Assembly: GCA_022615475.1 (NCBI GenBank) | Contig: JAKEGQ010000080.1 | Span: 1 to 8,324 of the forward strand | Source of the DNA: Candidatus Methylomirabilota bacterium | Lineage (GTDB): Bacteria > Methylomirabilota > Methylomirabilia > Methylomirabilales > CSP1-5 | Direction of reading: 5' to 3' | Length of the DNA stretch: 8,324 bases | Shown: in pieces, positions 6,374 to 8,324 of the stretch | How the letters are laid out: every line of letters starts with the position of its first letter | Position numbering within the stretch: position 1 is the stretch's first letter | The notes under the pieces: model-generated | What the model was told of the DNA's origin: nothing | Seen by the model: the letters and a program-made list of their open reading frames with translations, nothing else | Database searches by the model: none | Translations under genes and position numbers: made by a program

Positions 6374-6521
6374 TGCCGTTCCAACTATTTTCGACAGGGC
6401 GGGGCCGTTCCCGTGCAATGTACTCACGTGCTCTTGACCCAGCGAGACGAGCGATTCTTGAAGAGACGAGTCGCGGGGTTCCTGTTAGGCAGTAGGCACA
6501 ACAAGCTGGAACGGCACTAGG
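6369..6521. mobile_element. Putative MITE: 153-bp segment with perfect 15-bp terminal inverted repeats
   Basis: CCTAGTGCCGTTCCA (6369-6383) is repeated exactly, inverted, as TGGAACGGCACTAGG (6507-6521), enclosing 123 nt with no convincing gene. Both ends carry CTAG, with TA at the centre. If TA was the duplicated target (IS630/mariner style) the element is 6373-6517; if CTAG was duplicated (YTAR, as in some IS5/IS4-type elements) it is 6374-6516. A further copy of GCCGTTCC sits at 6404-6411, a possible subterminal transposase site. The left end coincides with the aminotransferase stop codon, and removing the insert would restore TCC-TAG-GCC, so the protein is unaffected. No transposase is present, so it would be non-autonomous. 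The alternative is a long-range RNA stem between genes. Confidence 0.5.
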
Positions 6522-6530
6522 CCTGTTCCA
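6507..6530 (+). other. Local hairpin competing with the long inverted repeat, upstream of the ThDP enzyme gene
   Basis: TGGAACGG (6507-6514) can pair with CCTGTTCCA (6523-6530, one G-U pair), leaving the 8-nt loop CACTAGGC. The same left arm can instead pair with the distant 6374-6383 copy, so transcripts could switch folds. It ends 28 nt before the next start codon and about 14 nt before its ribosome site (GAGGAG, 6545-6550). No T-run follows. Confidence 0.35.
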
Positions 6531-6557
6531 AGCCGCTCCACGCCGAGGAGAGACGAG

Positions 6558-8183
6558 ATGACTGGCGCAGAGGCAACCGCCGAATGCCTGAAGGCACAAG
6601 GGGTCGAGGTCGTGTTCGGCATACGCGGCCTCCATATCACCCCGCTTGCCCACGCCGTCAAGAGACGGGGCATTCGATTCATCGAGGTGCGCCATGAGCA
6701 ATCCGCGGCCTTCATGGCTGATGCCTACGCACGGGTAACCGGGCGGATTGGGGTGGTCATGGCGGCCACAGGTGCCGGCGCGGCATGCACGATGGTCGGA
6801 ATCCAGGAAGCGTACGCCAGCTCGTCCCCTGTCCTGTTGATCGCCAGCCAGATCGAGCAGAAGCATCTGCAGAAGGGCTGGGGGGATCTCCACGAGGTGA
6901 AGAACCAACACGGTCTGATCGTGAATGTGACCGAGGGCTGCTACGATATTGCCTCCGCGCACGACATTCCCGCCACGATCAGGGAAATCTTCCACAGGAT
7001 GGCCAGTGGACGGCCGAGGCCGTACGGCCTGGAGATTGCGGATGATATCCTGAGGGGAGAGATCGATCTTCGGTTGGCGTATCAACCGGCAGCGGCCCAA
7101 CCGTCGGTCCCCCATGCCGAGAAGCTGCGCGAAGCGGTCGAGGCCATTGTAGGCGCCAAGCGGCCGGTGATCTATGCCGGAGGAGGAGCGATTGCTTCTG
7201 GGGCAAGCCAGGTCGTGGCACAGATGGCCGAACTGCTGAACGCCCCTGTCTTGACCAGCGTCAAGGGGAAGGGGGTGATACCGGAGGTTCACGCGCTCTC
7301 TCTGGGAAACCTCGGGACAGAGGCTGCCGTCCGCCCGTTACTGGAGCAGGCGGACCTCGCAGTGGTCATCGGGACGAGGTTCAGCAATCGATCGACAGGC
7401 AAATGGTCGCTCCGGTTACCCCCCCGATGGCTGAGGATCGATATCGACGAGCAGCAATTTTCGAAGACGCATCCGGCCCTAGGAGCGCGAAGTGTCGTCG
7501 AGCTGGTCGGGGATGCCACGGCGACGCTCGCGGCCATGCTGGAAGAGATCGGCAGGCGCCCGTTCCGCCCGCAAGGGTTTCCGCGATCAGAGGTGACTGC
7601 CGTCAAGCAGCAGACGCTGGAGGCGCTCCGAAGGGGCTTCCCGCAAGAAATGAAGCTGCTCGATGATCTGCGAGCAGTGCTGTCGGGCGATGCCATCGTT
7701 GCCAATGATTCCACGGTCGCGACCTATTGGACGCGGAGGTACTTCGAGGTTCACGAGCCGAGGACGTTTCTCTGGCCCATGGGGAGCGGGACAATCGGTT
7801 TTGGTCTCCCAGCGGCGATCGGGGCGAAGATCGCGAAGCCGGAGCATCGGGTCGTCGCGCTGTGCGGCGATGGGGGGTTTCTCTTTTCGTGTCACGATCT
7901 GGCCACCGCGGCCAGGTACCATGTGGCGATCCCGGTCCTCCTCTTCAATGATCATGCCTTCGGCGTCGTGGACTATGGGCAGCGAAAGGCGGGCCAGCTC
8001 GACGGGGATGAGAAGTTAGCCAACCCGGATTTCGTCCGCCTGGCAAAATCCTTTGGCGCCGAAGCAGAGAGGATCCATTCCCTCGATGAGATAGGCGGAG
8101 CCCTCGAACGGGCCTTCAGGCGAAACACGTTAACCGTGGTCGAAGTTCCAGTCGCTTTACGGGTCCCACCAGACCTGGCTTAA
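6558..8183 (+). CDS. Thiamine-diphosphate-dependent enzyme, probable 2-oxo acid decarboxylase (acetolactate synthase-like fold)
   Basis: 541 aa, typical of this superfamily. Three domains are visible: N-terminal PYR domain (~1-165) with the cofactor-activating Glu47 in EVRHEQSAAFMADAYARVTG; central domain (~188-335), with VIYAGGGA and IGTRFSNRSTGKW; and C-terminal PP domain (~365-535) with ThDP/Mg motif GDGG (437-440) ending at Asn464-Asp465, the usual ~26-residue spacing. KGWGDLHEVKNQ (106-117) recalls 5-guanidino-2-oxopentanoate decarboxylases (AruI type), which turn 2-ketoarginine into an aldehyde; this is from memory and the substrate is uncertain. Other options are acetolactate synthase (catabolic type), benzoylformate or sulfopyruvate decarboxylase. 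Oddity: GIRG (21-24) has Arg23 where the family normally has Pro. GAGGAG at 6545-6550 supports ATG 6558. An aldehyde product would suit the nearby aldehyde dehydrogenase. Confidence 0.85.
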   Translation: MTGAEATAECLKAQGVEVVFGIRGLHITPLAHAVKRRGIRFIEVRHEQSAAFMADAYARVTGRIGVVMAATGAGAACTMVGIQEAYASSSPVLLIASQIEQKHLQKGWGDLHEVKNQHGLIVNVTEGCYDIASAHDIPATIREIFHRMASGRPRPYGLEIADDILRGEIDLRLAYQPAAAQPSVPHAEKLREAVEAIVGAKRPVIYAGGGAIASGASQVVAQMAELLNAPVLTSVKGKGVIPEVHALSLGNLGTEAAVRPLLEQADLAVVIGTRFSNRSTGKWSLRLPPRWLRIDIDEQQFSKTHPALGARSVVELVGDATATLAAMLEEIGRRPFRPQGFPRSEVTAVKQQTLEALRRGFPQEMKLLDDLRAVLSGDAIVANDSTVATYWTRRYFEVHEPRTFLWPMGSGTIGFGLPAAIGAKIAKPEHRVVALCGDGGFLFSCHDLATAARYHVAIPVLLFNDHAFGVVDYGQRKAGQLDGDEKLANPDFVRLAKSFGAEAERIHSLDEIGGALERAFRRNTLTVVEVPVALRVPPDLA

Positions 8184-8324
8184 CCACCCCGCAGACGTTC
8201 CCCTCCTTGATTCTCGATGCCGGAGGAGCTAGACTGCGCCGAGACGCCTCGATCCTGCAAAGCTCAGGGCGCTAGGGCAGGCGCGCACACGGAACATGCC
8301 GCCGCGAAGAGATGGTTCGACGTC

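Noticed and set aside
6425..6430. CACGTG in the spacer as a third parS
   Set aside because: Only the 6-bp core plus one T matches; the flanks needed for TTTCACGTGAAA are absent.
6434..6462. TTGACC with a -10 17 nt downstream, as promoter of the ThDP enzyme
   Set aside because: The -35 is good but the corresponding -10 (CTTGAA) matches TATAAT at only two positions.
6297..7292. Long open frame on the - strand (and a similar one at 5126-6136)
   Set aside because: They lie antisense to well-recognised enzymes and their translations show no known motif; long reverse frames are expected in GC-rich coding DNA.
8217..8324. Open frame from an ATG to the window end (36 codons), and another ATG at 8294
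   Set aside because: No ribosome site before the first, no recognisable motif in either, and the window ends too soon to judge.

Overview
The window is a GC-rich bacterial chromosome segment, all genes on the + strand and tightly packed. The longest stretch without a gene is under 200 nt. Gene content gives no firm taxonomy. A GC-rich, probably Gram-negative lineage such as Methylomirabilota/NC10 or a deltaproteobacterial-type group would fit; this is only an impression from protein style. No rRNA or tRNA gene, CRISPR array or complete insertion sequence is visible.

Region 1 (1-2915) is the conserved replication-origin-proximal block: the 3' end of mnmE (tRNA U34 modification GTPase), rsmG (16S rRNA m7G527 methyltransferase), then parA and parB (chromosome segregation). 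A perfect 16-bp parS site, TGTTTCACGTGAAACA, lies inside the last codons of rsmG. A second, 14/16 parS-like site 37 bp further on contains the rsmG stop codon. ParA, ParB and their centromere-like target therefore sit together. The mnmG gene that often lies between mnmE and rsmG is absent here. The rsmG-parA gap holds a strong hairpin, a weak candidate promoter and overlapping palindromes.

Region 2 (2916-3669) has one small integral membrane protein of the DUF4149 type. It is followed by a spacer with mutually exclusive hairpins and an AT-rich extended -10 promoter candidate.

Region 3 (3670-8183) is a metabolic cluster: an NAD-type aldehyde dehydrogenase, an ArgD-like class III (PLP) aminotransferase starting 4 nt after it, and a thiamine-diphosphate (acetolactate synthase-like) enzyme resembling 2-oxo acid decarboxylases. 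A possible joint role is amino acid or polyamine catabolism through 2-oxo acid -> aldehyde -> acid, with the aminotransferase handling an omega-amino group. That is inference; the substrate cannot be read from the sequence.

Between the aminotransferase and the ThDP enzyme lies the least expected item: a 153-bp segment bounded by perfect 15-bp inverted repeats and beginning exactly at the aminotransferase stop codon. It looks like a MITE (miniature non-autonomous transposon) inserted at TA or CTAG. The final ~140 nt (8184-8324) hold no convincing gene.
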